Assembly: GCF_032854445.1 (NCBI RefSeq)
Contig: NC_088300.1
Span: 25,587,608 to 25,651,607, forward strand
Reading direction: 5' to 3'
Length of the DNA: 64,000 nucleotides
Source of the DNA: Liolophura sinensis
Taxonomy: Eukaryota; Mollusca; Polyplacophora; Chitonida; Chitonidae
The first letter of the stretch is position 1. Each line of letters begins with the position of its first letter. The notes under the pieces are model-generated. The model worked only from the letters and a program-made list of their open reading frames with translations. It made no database searches and was not told where the DNA came from. This document shows, in pieces, positions 38,901-47,103 of this stretch. Position numbers and translations under genes: made by a program.

Positions 38901-41900
38901 TAAATGACATAAAATATTATTTTTTGGGCCAAAACTTACAAAATTTCAGCAGGATATTATCCTGTCTTTCAAATGAACCGCAAAGTACCTCCACAGAAAA
39001 CTTAGTCAAGGGCGGAATTTTAAGTCTTTTACCAATTTTAAATTTTAAAATGAAGAGTCCAAGATTATGTGTCATATCTCATTTCAAATTTTTACTGAAG
39101 TCAAGACTTGCTATATGGATTCTTCCTCAGATCTATAGGTGGAAACTAGAATTTTGTCTCCCATAACACAAGTAATCATAACTCTTCACAGCATGGCTAG
39201 GTAAATTTTGTATTGGTTAATACCTTACTGATTCATTTGATTGAATAAGCGCAAGTTAATAGTTGAAAGTACATGTAGTTATAGAGCCATGAACTGTTTG
39301 TTATTAAGTAATATATTGAATTTTGTCAAAGTTATATTTTTTCATAATTATGTGAAAATGACTGAAATTTGTTTGTTTTGCATATATCTTCTTTTGTATA
39401 GAGTTTGCTAATTGTGTGAAATTTTCAAGTCTCATAATTCTTAAAATTTCTTATGTTTTGAAAAAAAAAACAGATGTTGAAATGTTAAACCATATTTTAT
39501 ACTCTTACATGTATGTGAGAATGAAAAATTTAAAAAAAAAAAAAAAAAATCTTTTCAAAATGCAAAATATGGAGAAGAGAGCTTGCATTTGTGTAAATTT
39601 CTGATTTGTTTACCAGGAGGACGTGTCATTCAAGCTCCAGCTGTACACCCTGACTACAGCCCTGGTGTGTTTACTGTATGAGAACCTAGTACATTATGTG
39701 AGTGTGAGAATCTGGAACACTATGTTAGTACGAAAACCTGTTACACTATGTGAGTAAGAGACCCTAGTACCTTATGTGAGCTTGAGAAGCTGGTACACTA
39801 TGTGAGCATGAAGACCTGGCACACTGTGTATGAGAACCTGGCACACTATGTGAGTATGAAAACCTGGTACACTATGTTAGTTTGTGACTGTGGTGCAGTG
39901 TGCGAGTATGAGAACCGGGTATATTTACACTATGTTAGTATGAGAACATAGTACAGTATGTGATTATGAGAACCTTGTACACTATGTATGAAAACCTGGT
40001 ACACTATGTGGGTTTGAGAACCTGGTATACTGTGTGAGTATGAGAACCTGGTATACAGTGTGAGTATGAGAACCTGGTATACAGTGTGAGTATGAGAACC
40101 TGGTACACTGCGTGAGTATGAGAAAATCTGGCACACTGCATGGTACTCTATGTGAGTATGAGAACCTGGTACACTATGTGAATACACAAACTAGCAGATT
40201 ATGTGAGTATTAGAACTAGTACACTGTATGAGAACCTGGTACACTTCGTGAGTATGAGAACCTGGTACACTTCGTGAGTATGAGAACTGGTACACTGGTA
40301 CTCTACATGAGTATGACAACTGGTACACTGTGAATATAAGAACCTGGTACATTGAGTGAGCATAAAAACTAGTACACCTGTTTAAAATGAGCTTTTTAAA
40401 TTAAGCTTTGGCCTACATCTTCTTTTTTCTTTGGTTCAACTTTTTCAGTATTCCATCTTCAGTGAGTGCAGCTCTAACAATGACGACATTCCCCATGGGA
40501 TGCTGAGACAAATGAAGCTGGAGCTTCAGTCCCGGCGGAAATGTTTCTCAGGGAGGCAGCTAGTCAGCTGGCTATTGAGGAACCAGGAGAAGAGCTTTCT
40601 CACTGGTATGACAGATGAACATGTGAAAATCTATTGTCTCAGAGTTTTGTAAATGATTTCCTTGGAACGGTTTTTCCACAATTCCTCTATGATTTATTGC
40701 AGAGTGTTGTGGAACTATTTGGCTGGGGACTTATAGTCAGTGTTCAGCTGTGCACAAGTAGCTTGTTTGAATTTACATGTAGCTCTGGCTGGCTTTGCTG
40801 GCTGCTCAGCTGGGACGCTGCTGTAAGATATTGACGTCTATGTTCCTGGTGAGGTGTGGTCCTTCCCTCAGGGCTGGTGCCTGGTAGTACAGCGGTTATG
40901 TTGTGTTGTACATCACGTGTACATCTAGTTATAAATCCTCCCCTTTACTGCAATCTACACTAGTGAAAATACCACAGTGATCAGCTGGAATCTATTACAG
41001 TGCTGGGAACACCTTGTCATGCTTGTGAGTTGAGCTATATTTCCCTCCCCCTGTTGCAGGTCATGGTGAGTTTGGGAACACTGGAGACCCAGAGACAGGC
41101 CACCCCATGGTATCCCGGGACCTGGCTCGTCAGGTGGCTCAGAAGCTCTTTAAGCAGGGAATCATTGTGGATGTGGAGCAGGACTCTTCTGTCAGTGGTA
41201 AGAAACCCATGACAAATCTCTGAGTAGGCACATGTAGATGACAGGCTTGGGGTGTTCTGTGTGGGATATAATGACATCCTGCAAAAGAATTCTACTCAAC
41301 TAATTTACCTACATATCAAAAACAACCTCCAATAAAATAATCAAAAAAATAAATTATTTTTTTTTAAAATTCAAAAAGAAAAAGTGAATGTCTGCGTCAA
41401 TAACTTGAGTGAGTGCTTGGGTTTAATGTCATACTTAATAGTGGGATACCGGCAGGTTATCTTCTCACAACAGGTGCTGCTAGTTTGAATTAGGACTTGC
41501 ATGTCTTTTGTTGCGCAACGTGAAATATGTTATGTGATGCAGTTTCATCTGTGATGTATTTGGTCTACTCAGTGTGACATTGCGCTGTTGACGCTGCAGT
41601 GGAATGTCCAGCGTCACTGAAATGACGTAATACGTTCCACTTCGGATTTCTGCCGGTATCACATTTTTCAATCATATGACGATGAAGGAATCCTTAGGGT
41701 GCATGTAATGTACCTCCTTGGTGGAGGATGGATTTCCACCGCTCTTTTATTTAGTGCTGCTTCACTGAGACAACTTACCGAAGGCAAGAAAGCCACCCCG
41801 CCTGAGCCATTATACTGATATGTATAACCAGCGTTCCTTCATGCTGAACGCCAAGCAAGGAAGTTACAACTTCCTCTTTTAAGGTCTTAGGTGTGACTCG

Positions 41901-43388
41901 ACTCAGAATTGACCCTGGATCTACCGCTCCCGAAGCAGACTCTCTACCAACTGTGCTATAGCGGCCGGTTCAATAACTTAAACTAGCCTCATGATATAAA
42001 TTTTTAGTTCTTGATGGATAGCAGCAAAATGTAGTTGGTTTATGTGGTTTTGAAAAAAAGGTTGATACATTTAAAGTCATAGTAGCAGGGTCATGATATT
42101 ATAGCTGTGACAAAAATAAGTGCTATTAGGACCCTTCAGGGAGTTTGTTAGGGCTAAGTGGTGTCTGGGTGGATTGTGGAATACACAGATTGGACTATTT
42201 TGTTCATGTGTCATGTTGGATGGATGCCAGGAAAAACTGTGAAGTTGTGTGATTTGCTGGTCGGGCCTACTTAATACAAAATTCCAGTCTGACCTTACAA
42301 AACATGATTCTGGAACTGATAATTCGGGCTGACAATTTTTTCCAGGTCGGACACACACCTCGAGTATGATGTCTGATGAAACCCCTTACCCTGATATCAG
42401 CATACACAGTGACCTGCAGGATCTTTCTTTAGGTCGTGATACTCACTCACAGAGAACAAGAAACTCGGATTCCATGTCCACTAGAAGTCGTTCCTCTTCT
42501 ACAACAACAATACAAGACACTTATTCTGTTGCCGAAGTGTCCAGTATCTCTGATGAGTTCAGAAACAAAGAGCTGTTTCAACCAGAAATGGCTGGCAATG
42601 GTAGCAGGGAGAGCGGTGAGACCCCTGGTGGCAGAGATGTCAAGGAAGATAACTGTTTTCCTAGTCAGGACAAGAATAAATGTGAGCATGATACAAGACT
42701 AAATCACTGTGATAACTGTAAAGAAAAGGATATGGACAAAGAAACTAAAGACAATTTGCCGAAGAGTACTCAGCTGTGTGCAGACAATGTGATAGTAGAT
42801 GTAGATGGTACTGGTCATGCTGAAGAAACAAAGACGAGTGACAACATTCAAACAAGTGGTACCACAACTAATTCAGAAATAGGTCATTTGGACGATCAAG
42901 CCAGAAGTATCAAGGATGTGGGTGGTTCTAATACGAAAGAGGTTACAGACAAGATTTCAGGAGGTGAACAGTGTCAAAGTCATCCTGAGCAGCCAAAAAC
43001 TGCGACCAACAGAACCCCACAATCTTCCATTTCCCAGGACACAGGATCCTGGGCAACTTCACACAGCTCCTGTGCAGTTTTTCAGGATACTCCAAAGAAA
43101 TTTTACATGTTTAACCCAGAAGGTGAAGATTTTAAAAATCTTGGGTATGGCCCTAATGACATGACCACTGGGACTCAGGGTGTATCCAGGGTGCGGCGAG
43201 AGCTCCTTGGAATGGTGGAGACCTGTTTTCACAAGAAAATAACCCCCGACTATATACTCCTTATTCTCTTTGCTCGCAGAAAATACGACCCAACAGCCAA
43301 AACGTTCTTCAAGAATGTTCCCGAGGACACTTTAAATCGCCTGTTAAGTCAGGTCGATGCCCATTGTTGCCCATGCACAAGCAGCTAG
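11932..43388 (+). CDS. Large MUN-like plus DEP-domain protein (30 exons)
   Basis: Thirty exons can be joined with GT/AG borders and, except at one junction, continuous phase, giving about 1,818 residues. The middle resembles the MUN domain of UNC13/Munc13 proteins, helical-rod tethers that prime SNARE-mediated vesicle fusion. The best signals are an LLREFGLRYGV segment followed by helical exons, MCTRINNVVASLEFLKKYF, and the terminal MHD2-like block (LALLLSPDMPLHQL, WLYRDPFTRVLHYVW, FMNNMGKGVHLDQLL). A DEP domain, usually a membrane or GPCR/lipid-binding module, follows at the C terminus. No C1 or C2 domain was seen, unlike canonical UNC13. I do not recall a named protein with this architecture, so no symbol is given. 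The start ATG (11932) has G at -3 and an in-frame stop just upstream (11923). Exons 17 and 18 do not join in phase, so a small exon is probably missing between 26490 and 28716. No signal peptide or membrane span was found, suggesting a cytosolic peripheral protein. Confidence 0.75.
12517..14430 (+). other. Intron 2 of the MUN/DEP gene
   Basis: Nearly 1.9 kb with no recognisable element. Short minus-strand frames (for example 13782-13399) show no known domain and are taken as chance. Confidence 0.5.
14616..14850 (-). repeat. Decayed copy of an unidentified coding fragment (also at 44868-45112)
   Basis: Minus-strand words such as CTAAAGGTAATAAAAAAAG and a downstream CTTGAGAGTTTTCTAAAG parallel the longer open fragment at 45112-44840. 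Here the frame is full of stops. It lies inside intron 3 of the MUN/DEP gene. Confidence 0.4.
15178..15247 (+). repeat. SINE family A 3' tail
   Basis: GTGAAATATTCTTGAGTATG then GCGTAAAACACCAATC and (AAAT)n match the 3' module of family A; head and body are missing (5' truncated). Confidence 0.75.
16203..16320 (+). repeat. SINE family A, 5'-truncated
   Basis: TTTCCTCCCACCATAATGCT, GTATGAGTGAAATCTTCTTG, CACCAATCAAATAAATAAAT: family A body end and tail, plus orientation, in intron 5 of the MUN/DEP gene. Confidence 0.75.
17303..17369 (+). repeat. 16-bp minisatellite, about 4 copies
   Basis: Unit AACTGTAAAGTATATG, four near-identical copies, about 120 bases after the exon 6 donor of the MUN/DEP gene. 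Confidence 0.8.
18371..18548 (-). repeat. SINE family A, 3' two-thirds, reverse
   Basis: It starts with the A/T tail, then GATTGGTGTTTTATGCCGTA, CCAGCATTATGGTGGGAGG and GGCAGACCTTCCCACTTATG, ending before the tRNA-like head. It lies between the exon 7 donor and microexon 8. Confidence 0.8.
21290..21350 (+). repeat. Right end of MITE family D
   Basis: ATGCAAAAGCGTTGAGGAAT followed by TAGGGTATATA matches the terminal inverted repeat of the element at 35629-36043. Confidence 0.45.
22855..22965 (+). repeat. Right end of MITE family D (diverged)
   Basis: ATTAAAGATACAAGCTTCAT, CATAGTTCTCTCTGAATG and AAAAGGTTGAAAATTTAGGG. The same order of words occurs at 52722-52848, showing a dispersed family. 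Confidence 0.5.
23015..23205 (+). repeat. Dispersed repeat, family C
   Basis: CATATTACTTTTTGTGCC, AGATATCATCCTACCTTCCA, CAAGCCTTAAAAC and CTTAATCAGACAAAATGAG define the family. Confidence 0.6.
23309..23551 (+). repeat. SINE family A, near full length, plus orientation
   Basis: CTCAGTTGGTTAGCGTGCTA (A-box region), GAGTTCAAGTCCAGTTC (B-box region), the full body, then CTTGAGTACGACATAAAACA. Intron 13 of the MUN/DEP gene. Confidence 0.85.
23627..23706 (-). repeat. Degraded SINE family A, reverse
   Basis: TTATACGATGGCGTAAAGTA and TTATAGTGGGAGGAAACC are family A 3'-module words on the reverse strand. Confidence 0.55.
24159..24254 (+). repeat. SINE family A, 5'-truncated
   Basis: CCATAATGCTGGCCGCCCTC, TATTCTTGAGTACGGCCTAA and the AAAT tail. 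Confidence 0.75.
26125..26285 (+). repeat. Dispersed repeat, family C
   Basis: ATTACTTTTGGTGCTGAAAC, CAAGCAAACATCAAATCACC and CTCGCAGAATTAGATAAAAC. Confidence 0.6.
26610..26910 (-). repeat. SINE family B, reverse, with (GAAT)n tail
   Basis: A GAATGAATGAATGAATG tail, GCTTGGGATTTTACATCGTA, AAGTCATATGATGATGAAGA, then body words. Order and orientation match the reverse copy at 41405-41972. In intron 17 of the MUN/DEP gene. Confidence 0.65.
27105..27275 (+). repeat. Dispersed repeat, family C
   Basis: ATTACTTTTGGTGCTGATTT, AGGATATCATCCTACCTGAC and CTCTCAGAATCAGACAAAGT; the best-preserved member. Confidence 0.65.
27695..28538. mobile_element. MITE with terminal inverted repeats, interrupted by a SINE
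   Basis: The left end CAGGGCTGCTTGCACTTAGG then GATTGTAGG (from 27697) pairs with the right end read on minus, CAGGGTCTGCTTCCACAAAG then AGATTGTAGC (from 28538). Related sequence repeats internally at 27768-27810. A family A SINE with its own target duplication sits at 28058-28326. The element shows no coding capacity. Confidence 0.6.
28046..28338 (-). repeat. Full-length SINE family A, reverse, with target duplication
   Basis: Flanked by GAAGGTTAATGA (28046-28057) and GAAGGCTAATGA (28327-28338), one mismatch. A poly-T tail, GATTGGTGTTTTACGCCGTA, and a complete tRNA-like head at the right (GCTAACCGACTGAGCCACAG). Nested inside the MITE at 27695-28538. Confidence 0.88.
28717..30594 (+). other. 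MUN/DEP gene: exons 18-19, large low-complexity insert
   Basis: Exons 28717-28866 (50 codons, Ser/Arg-rich: GRSTSLRSLSASVRSAFSSV) and 29431-30594 (388 codons, by far the longest internal exon). The encoded stretch is rich in Ser, Pro, Glu, Asp and Asn with no visible fold until its last 80 residues. Those return to helix (APISSSLVDLLVILQRVVGV) and lead into the second half of the MUN-like region. It therefore looks like a disordered loop of roughly 350 residues inside the rod, rich in potential phosphorylation sites. Confidence 0.7.
29034..29110 (-). repeat. Degraded SINE family A, reverse
   Basis: TAGATTGGTGTTTAACTCCT, TCAAGAACATTTCATTTGTA and ATGATGGTGG. Confidence 0.55.
30984..31100 (+). 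repeat. SINE family A, 5'-truncated, with 10-bp target duplication
   Basis: TGTGTACATT occurs at 30984-30993 and 31091-31100, bracketing TTTCCTCCCACCATAATGCT through the AAAT-like tail. The 5' truncation with an intact duplication shows it inserted already truncated. Confidence 0.8.
31260..34735 (+). other. Intron 20 of the MUN/DEP gene
   Basis: At 3.5 kb this is the longest intron of the gene. It contains a SINE fragment at 34009-34095 but otherwise nothing recognisable. Many short frames on both strands have no known domain. Confidence 0.55.
34009..34095 (-). repeat. SINE family A 3' end, reverse
   Basis: TTTTATTTATTCCATTAGTG, TTTATGCCGTACTCAAGTAT, CCAGCATTATGGTGGGAGG. Confidence 0.75.
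35629..36043. mobile_element. Short MITE (family D) split by a SINE
   Basis: The left end CTAATTCCTCAACCTTTTCA (from 35631) is the reverse complement, with few mismatches, of the right end GAAAAGGTTGAGGAATTAG (36022-36040). Without the SINE and its duplication the element is only about 140 bp. Related ends occur at 21290-21350, 22855-22965, 44200-44230, 48470-48490 and 52722-52848. Confidence 0.6.
35690..35975 (+). repeat. Full-length SINE family A with 14-bp target duplication
   Basis: ATCAGTCAACACAG at 35690-35703 and 35962-35975. The body has GTGGCTCAGTTTGTTAGCAC (A-box region), GAGTTCAAGTCCAGCTCATG (B-box region) and the complete 3' module. It lies 90 bases after exon 22 of the MUN/DEP gene, inside a MITE. 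Confidence 0.92.
36690..36990 (+). repeat. Diverged SINE family B, plus
   Basis: A B-box-like ATGGGATCAAATCCGGGTCA, GCAGCACTTTGATGACACGG, GCACCTAATGACTCC and GAAGTACGATGGAAGACCCT are in the order of the family B body and tail. It begins directly after exon 23. Confidence 0.5.
37050..37135 (-). repeat. Degraded SINE family A, reverse
   Basis: AATCATGCCATACTCTAGAA and TTTTTCACTTAGACATTGG retain the family A 3' module with many changes. Confidence 0.45.
37904..37967 (-). repeat. SINE family A tail fragment, reverse
   Basis: ATTTATTTATTTATTTGATT, TTTTACACCGTGCTCAAGAA; stops abruptly 38 bases before exon 25. Confidence 0.7.
38227..38486 (-). repeat. Full-length SINE family A, reverse, with 10-bp target duplication
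   Basis: CTTTACTTTT at 38227-38236 and 38477-38486. Inside are the tail, AGCATTATGGTGGGAGGAAA and a degenerate tRNA-like head. Intron 25 of the MUN/DEP gene. Confidence 0.85.
38885..39010 (+). repeat. Dispersed repeat, family C (diverged)
   Basis: AATGACATAAAATATTATTT, CAGCAGGATATTATCCTGTC and TTTCAAATGAACC follow the family order. Confidence 0.5.
39678..40380 (+). repeat. 26-bp minisatellite made of an exon end plus its splice donor
   Basis: The 3' end of exon 27 (TATGAGAACCTAGTACATTAT) and its donor GTGAGTG form the first unit. About 26 further diverged copies fill the start of intron 27. The typical unit is GAGAACCTGGTACACTATGT followed by GAGTAT. At least ten copies keep a full GTGAGTA donor heptamer. 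Length variation among units is visible, and some are truncated. Confidence 0.85.
41405..41972 (-). repeat. SINE family B, reverse, interrupted by a MITE
   Basis: It has the tail side at 41405-41440 (GAGTGCTTGGGTTTAATGTC), the body from 41663, and a complete tRNA-like head at the right. On the minus strand the head reads TATAGCACAGTTGGTAGAGA, then GGGTCAATTCTGAGTCGAG. The insertion at 41441-41662 splits it. Confidence 0.75.
41441..41662. mobile_element. 222-bp MITE nested in SINE family B
   Basis: GTGGGATACCGGCAG at the left end is the reverse complement (one or two changes) of CTGCCGGTATCAC at the right end. Comparison with the family B copy at 3526-3830 shows the SINE sequence is continuous across the insertion point (ACTTAA / ATTTTTCA). 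Confidence 0.65.
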
Positions 43389-44839
43389 TATGTGTACATT
43401 GTTTTTCACAAATAAGTTTTGTGTGTGTGGAAATATATTTTAAAGGGAAACACTGGTGATAAATGTTCTGCTAAGTTCTTGTCAAGCTGATGTATTTTAA
43501 GATTGCATGATTATCAAGTTGGATGAAATCATGTACCCTACCCATACATTTTGCTGATATTTCTTGCTACTGTCTTAATTTACAGACTTCTGCAATGAAA
43601 GATATTTTTCAAAATTTTACAAGCTTGTATATTCTGTATGATAGCCTAATGTAGAGCCAAGACAATAATGATGTGCAATATGTTTAATACAGGGTTGTAA
43701 AAACTGCTAAGTTAATTCAAAAGTAATTATGAACGTATATTGGTTTTAGAAAATGAGTAGACTCTATATGGAAGTGCATGGTAACTAACCTGTTTGTTTG
43801 ACATGGAAATCGTCAGATCTTGAGAATGAAAGCCGGTGATAGCAGGGATGCGTCTATTTTGTGCCTGGAGGTGGGTGTGGGTTTGTTTGTGCTCTGTTAC
43901 ATGGTTCTATTAGTAGTTACTTTTCTGTTCAATCATATGTTCGACACTGGATAAAAGTGCTAGGATCCAAATTGGGCAGTATTATTATTACTGCGTGAAA
44001 TTGATACTTGCATACCAAGTATTGCAACAGAAACTTTAAGCTGTGTGAAAAATTTTTCATTTGAATTAATTTTTCTTTAAAGTGAAAGAAAGTAAAATAT
44101 GATGAATGCAAGAGGAGAAAGATCACTGAAAACCGTATCTGAACATGGTAAGATTTTAGTCTTTGTTCATAGAGTTGAATGCCAGTGATGTAACACCAAC
44201 CTCTAGCCTAATTCTTCAACTTTTTTGACAGCCTCTGCAACCTATATTTCGAAACATGCTGAAAGAACTACGAAGTGTAGAGAACTAATTTGCGCAGTTT
44301 TATTAAGTTTACATCTTTAATGACAAAAATAAATCAGTTCAGCATTATTTTAATAATAATTGTGTGTGCAAATTTCACTGATAAAAGGGCATTGGAGGTC
44401 GAAAAATTTGAAGATTTACAGTACTTGTGTTTCCTTCGTAGTAATTGGCCTATTTGAACTCGTATGGTCAACGCATTACCTGGCAACAGCAATCAGGCTC
44501 TTGCTTTACTCGGGGGCACTTGATCCTTATCATTTAACCTTGCTTTTAAGATGTAAAAGTCTCGACACTAAAGTAGCTCTTTAAAATCTTGAGATATATA
44601 TTTTAAATATTTTGTATATATGCTACCTGTGATACTATTAATCTGTGTAATATTCCATAGTGTTGTGTTATAATAGTGATAAGTGTTCTAATACTCATAT
44701 TGTGATATGTGCTGTAAATTTAGTGATCTTGTGGTCACAGGTACTGTTTGATTTCATAACAATAGGGGAAATTGGAGATCAAAATCTTTTGAGATTAGGT
44801 AAAAATAGTGCTACTGTATCATGTGACTTGTCAGAATTG

Positions 44840-45112
44840 TTAGAAAACTTTAGTTGACATTAATTTACTGATCACCTGTTTCACCGTGTCCTGAAATGAC
44901 GCCCTTTCCTTCAGGAACTTCTCGAGTTCACAAAGGCCGAGTTCCTCCTGACTTTTAACTTTTATCAGATGTCCTTCATTGATATAGTAAATATTATCAA
45001 ATATACAATAGGTCACCAGCACTGTGGGACTTCTTTTACCTTTAGCAAGAATAGTTCGAACTTGAATCTTTCCAATTCTGTCTGAAAGCAGGGCGAGAGG
45101 AAAATTTCTCAA
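44840..45112 (-). pseudogene. Unidentified 90-codon coding-like fragment, repeated in window
   Basis: The minus strand reads ILAKGKRSPTVLVTYCIFD, YYINEGHLIKVKSQEELGL and ELEKFLKERASF without interruption over about 90 codons. I do not recognise the family. A decayed relative lies at 14616-14850, so this is probably a piece of a mobile element rather than a host gene. Confidence 0.4.
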
Positions 45113-47049
45113 GCAGTTGTCTTATAAATTCAAAGATCTAAGCATAAACTTGATTTTTCAACGATTTTGTTTATTTCTTTTTATAGTTGTTTAGGTTGTA
45201 CTGAAGAATATTTCCCTCACATGAAACCTGGCAGAGGGGAAATCATTGATTTTAATATATTGTAACTAGAGAAGTCCTATAAAGGAAACAAAAGTTATGT
45301 AAACCACTCTAGTCAAATATTTTGGTTTAAGGGATGTATTTCTTCAGTGGGTGGGAGTGGAATGTTTTAGACCAGTTGTACTCCAATATATGGGAATTGC
45401 TTGTGGCATACCAAGTATCAGAGGGCAGGTGGACCAATAGATTTTACTCTCTGACAGAACATGGGTCATTCTCATGTGGCTACGAGGTTATGTGTTGAGA
45501 AAACTTTCACCATCTAATGCCACTGTGTTAGCTACGGAGAACAGAAAATGTGTTTTTTATGTTTTTGAAATTTCTAGAAAACGACCAAAAAATCATTTTT
45601 TTACTTTGATGTACAGATTTTATACATGCATATATTCCTAAGTCATGTTGTTTGCTGTTTTAACATCAACATTGTTAACTTTATTTCTCCGCTGATATTT
45701 TTAACCACGTTGTTCAAAATCATATGTGAATCTTAAATCATGATTTGTTAAAGACTGTTATGATGTCTACATAAAATGTGTCACATACTGGTTATCGGAC
45801 TGTTACAGAGTATTGTTACAGTATGTATGAATGTAATTTAATGTGATGTAACCGAAGAGAAAGCTTCATCTTATGTTTTGGCCTTTGTTTTGCCATCAAT
45901 AGTATGGCCATGGTGAGTCTTCTCTCTCATCTTTATCTCATTCATTATGTACAGATCATATTGTTTGGAGTTGTCTGTCCATGAACATCTTGATGTTATC
46001 TCTGTCTTTGAAATTACTTCCGTTTATAATAATAAATCCTTTAAGCTTGAGGTGTTTATAGGTTATGTGTGCAATGCAGATATTTTACTTTGTTGATATA
46101 CTATGAATTTCTGTACTGCTATTCAGCACCTAGTGAAAATATATCAGAATTTTGTCTGTTTTGGATAGAACTGAAATACTTCCGCTCAGTGTTACTACCC
46201 ATCACCGTGGTTGTTACAAAGGTGAGCAAAAAATTATGGCTTCATTTCAGCAACCACAGTTTCCAAAAATGGTGGTCATTGCTAGGTTGATTTTTTGATG
46301 TCGTAGAGAAAAGAGCAAGCTGCATTTGGTGGTATGGCATGGTAACAGGCAAAAGGTAATGACATATATTTTTGAGGTTGAAGTTGAAAACTTTGCTACA
46401 TAAATAGTGAGGAAAATCAATATGCTTGTATAGCATATACATGCATGCATCTGCACTGTATTTACCTTATGAACATGACTGTTCATTTTTCTGGCTTATT
46501 ACATGTTTATACATGTATGATATGTATGACATGCTATTCATAATGCCTTCACACTATAATCATCGACCAAGATTTACAAATTGTGGACTTCTGTACTGTC
46601 AAGTACACTATGTTGCAAACACTGAATATGTATATAACTTGTGTGTTCATTTGTTAATGGTATGAAGTTGAATGATGAATAATTTATACTTGAGAATGGA
46701 CTGTGATAAGTAGTGCAGCTTTTTGCGAATTAAATTTTTATATGTGTTCAGTCATGAACCAAATTTGTTTGTTTGCTTGGAGTAGTCCTTAAAAATGAAA
46801 AACCTTGTGTGGAAAGGCATTTGACTTACTGGTTAAAGAATGCTTTTAATGGAAACTGGTGTATGAGTAACGCAATATCCGAGAAATATACTCATATGAA
46901 GACTGCACAGTACTAACAGTCTTGTATGAGCCAAGTTTTGCTGTTTCAGCTTCGACTTTAATTTGGAAGATTCTACAGGTACCCTGTTAAGCATGGTGGT
47001 TTTAGTCTAGGCACTTTGGTTTCCTCAAGCGATAAGTCTGCCTGTAATC

Positions 47050-47103
47050 CAAGAAGTGGAAAATTTCTGAGTATGGCTTTAAAACACCAATAAATAAATA
47101 AGA
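47050..47103 (+). repeat. Diverged SINE family A tail
   Basis: TTCTGAGTATGGCTTTAAAA then CACCAATAAATAAATA. Confidence 0.5.

Larger units (their letters stand above)
31161..39697 (+). other. MUN/DEP gene: exons 20-27, second half of MUN-like region
   Basis: Exons: 31161-31259, 34736-34882, 35437-35599, 36495-36685, 37452-37637, 38006-38089, 38690-38755, 39617-39697 (residues about 1035-1373); phases agree throughout. MCTRINNVVASLEFLKKYF corresponds to the MUN segment where UNC13 proteins have an I/L-N-N-[IV]-[EQ] helix. The block from RDALALLLSPDMPLHQLSER through WLYRDPFTRVLHYVW to FMNNMGKGVHLDQLLAYS resembles Munc13-homology domain 2. Exon 22 can use either of two GT donors 3 bases apart (35597 or 35600), adding or removing one Gly. 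The exon 27 donor seeds a long minisatellite. Confidence 0.7.
40449..43388 (+). other. MUN/DEP gene: exons 28-30, DEP domain and C-terminal tail
   Basis: Exons 40449-40605, 41060-41197 and 42346-43388 (stop). DEP features: MKLELQSRRKCFSGRQLVSW then LLRN (the aromatic/Gly..LV.WL core), SRDLARQVAQKLFKQGIIVD (second helix and G-I). Only after about 240 intervening residues comes AVFQDTPKKFYMF, which matches the usual closing F.D....fY.F strand. The DEP fold therefore appears split by an acidic Ser/Thr-rich insert encoded inside exon 30. A conserved-looking tail (VETCFHKKITPDYILLILFA, then FFKNVP) follows and ends in HCCPCTSS, a Cys-rich terminus that could be lipidated (inference). Confidence 0.7.

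Noticed and set aside
39930-40187. Minus-strand repetitive frame (HSVPGSHTH-like)
   Set aside because: Antisense of the 26-bp minisatellite after exon 27; not a gene.
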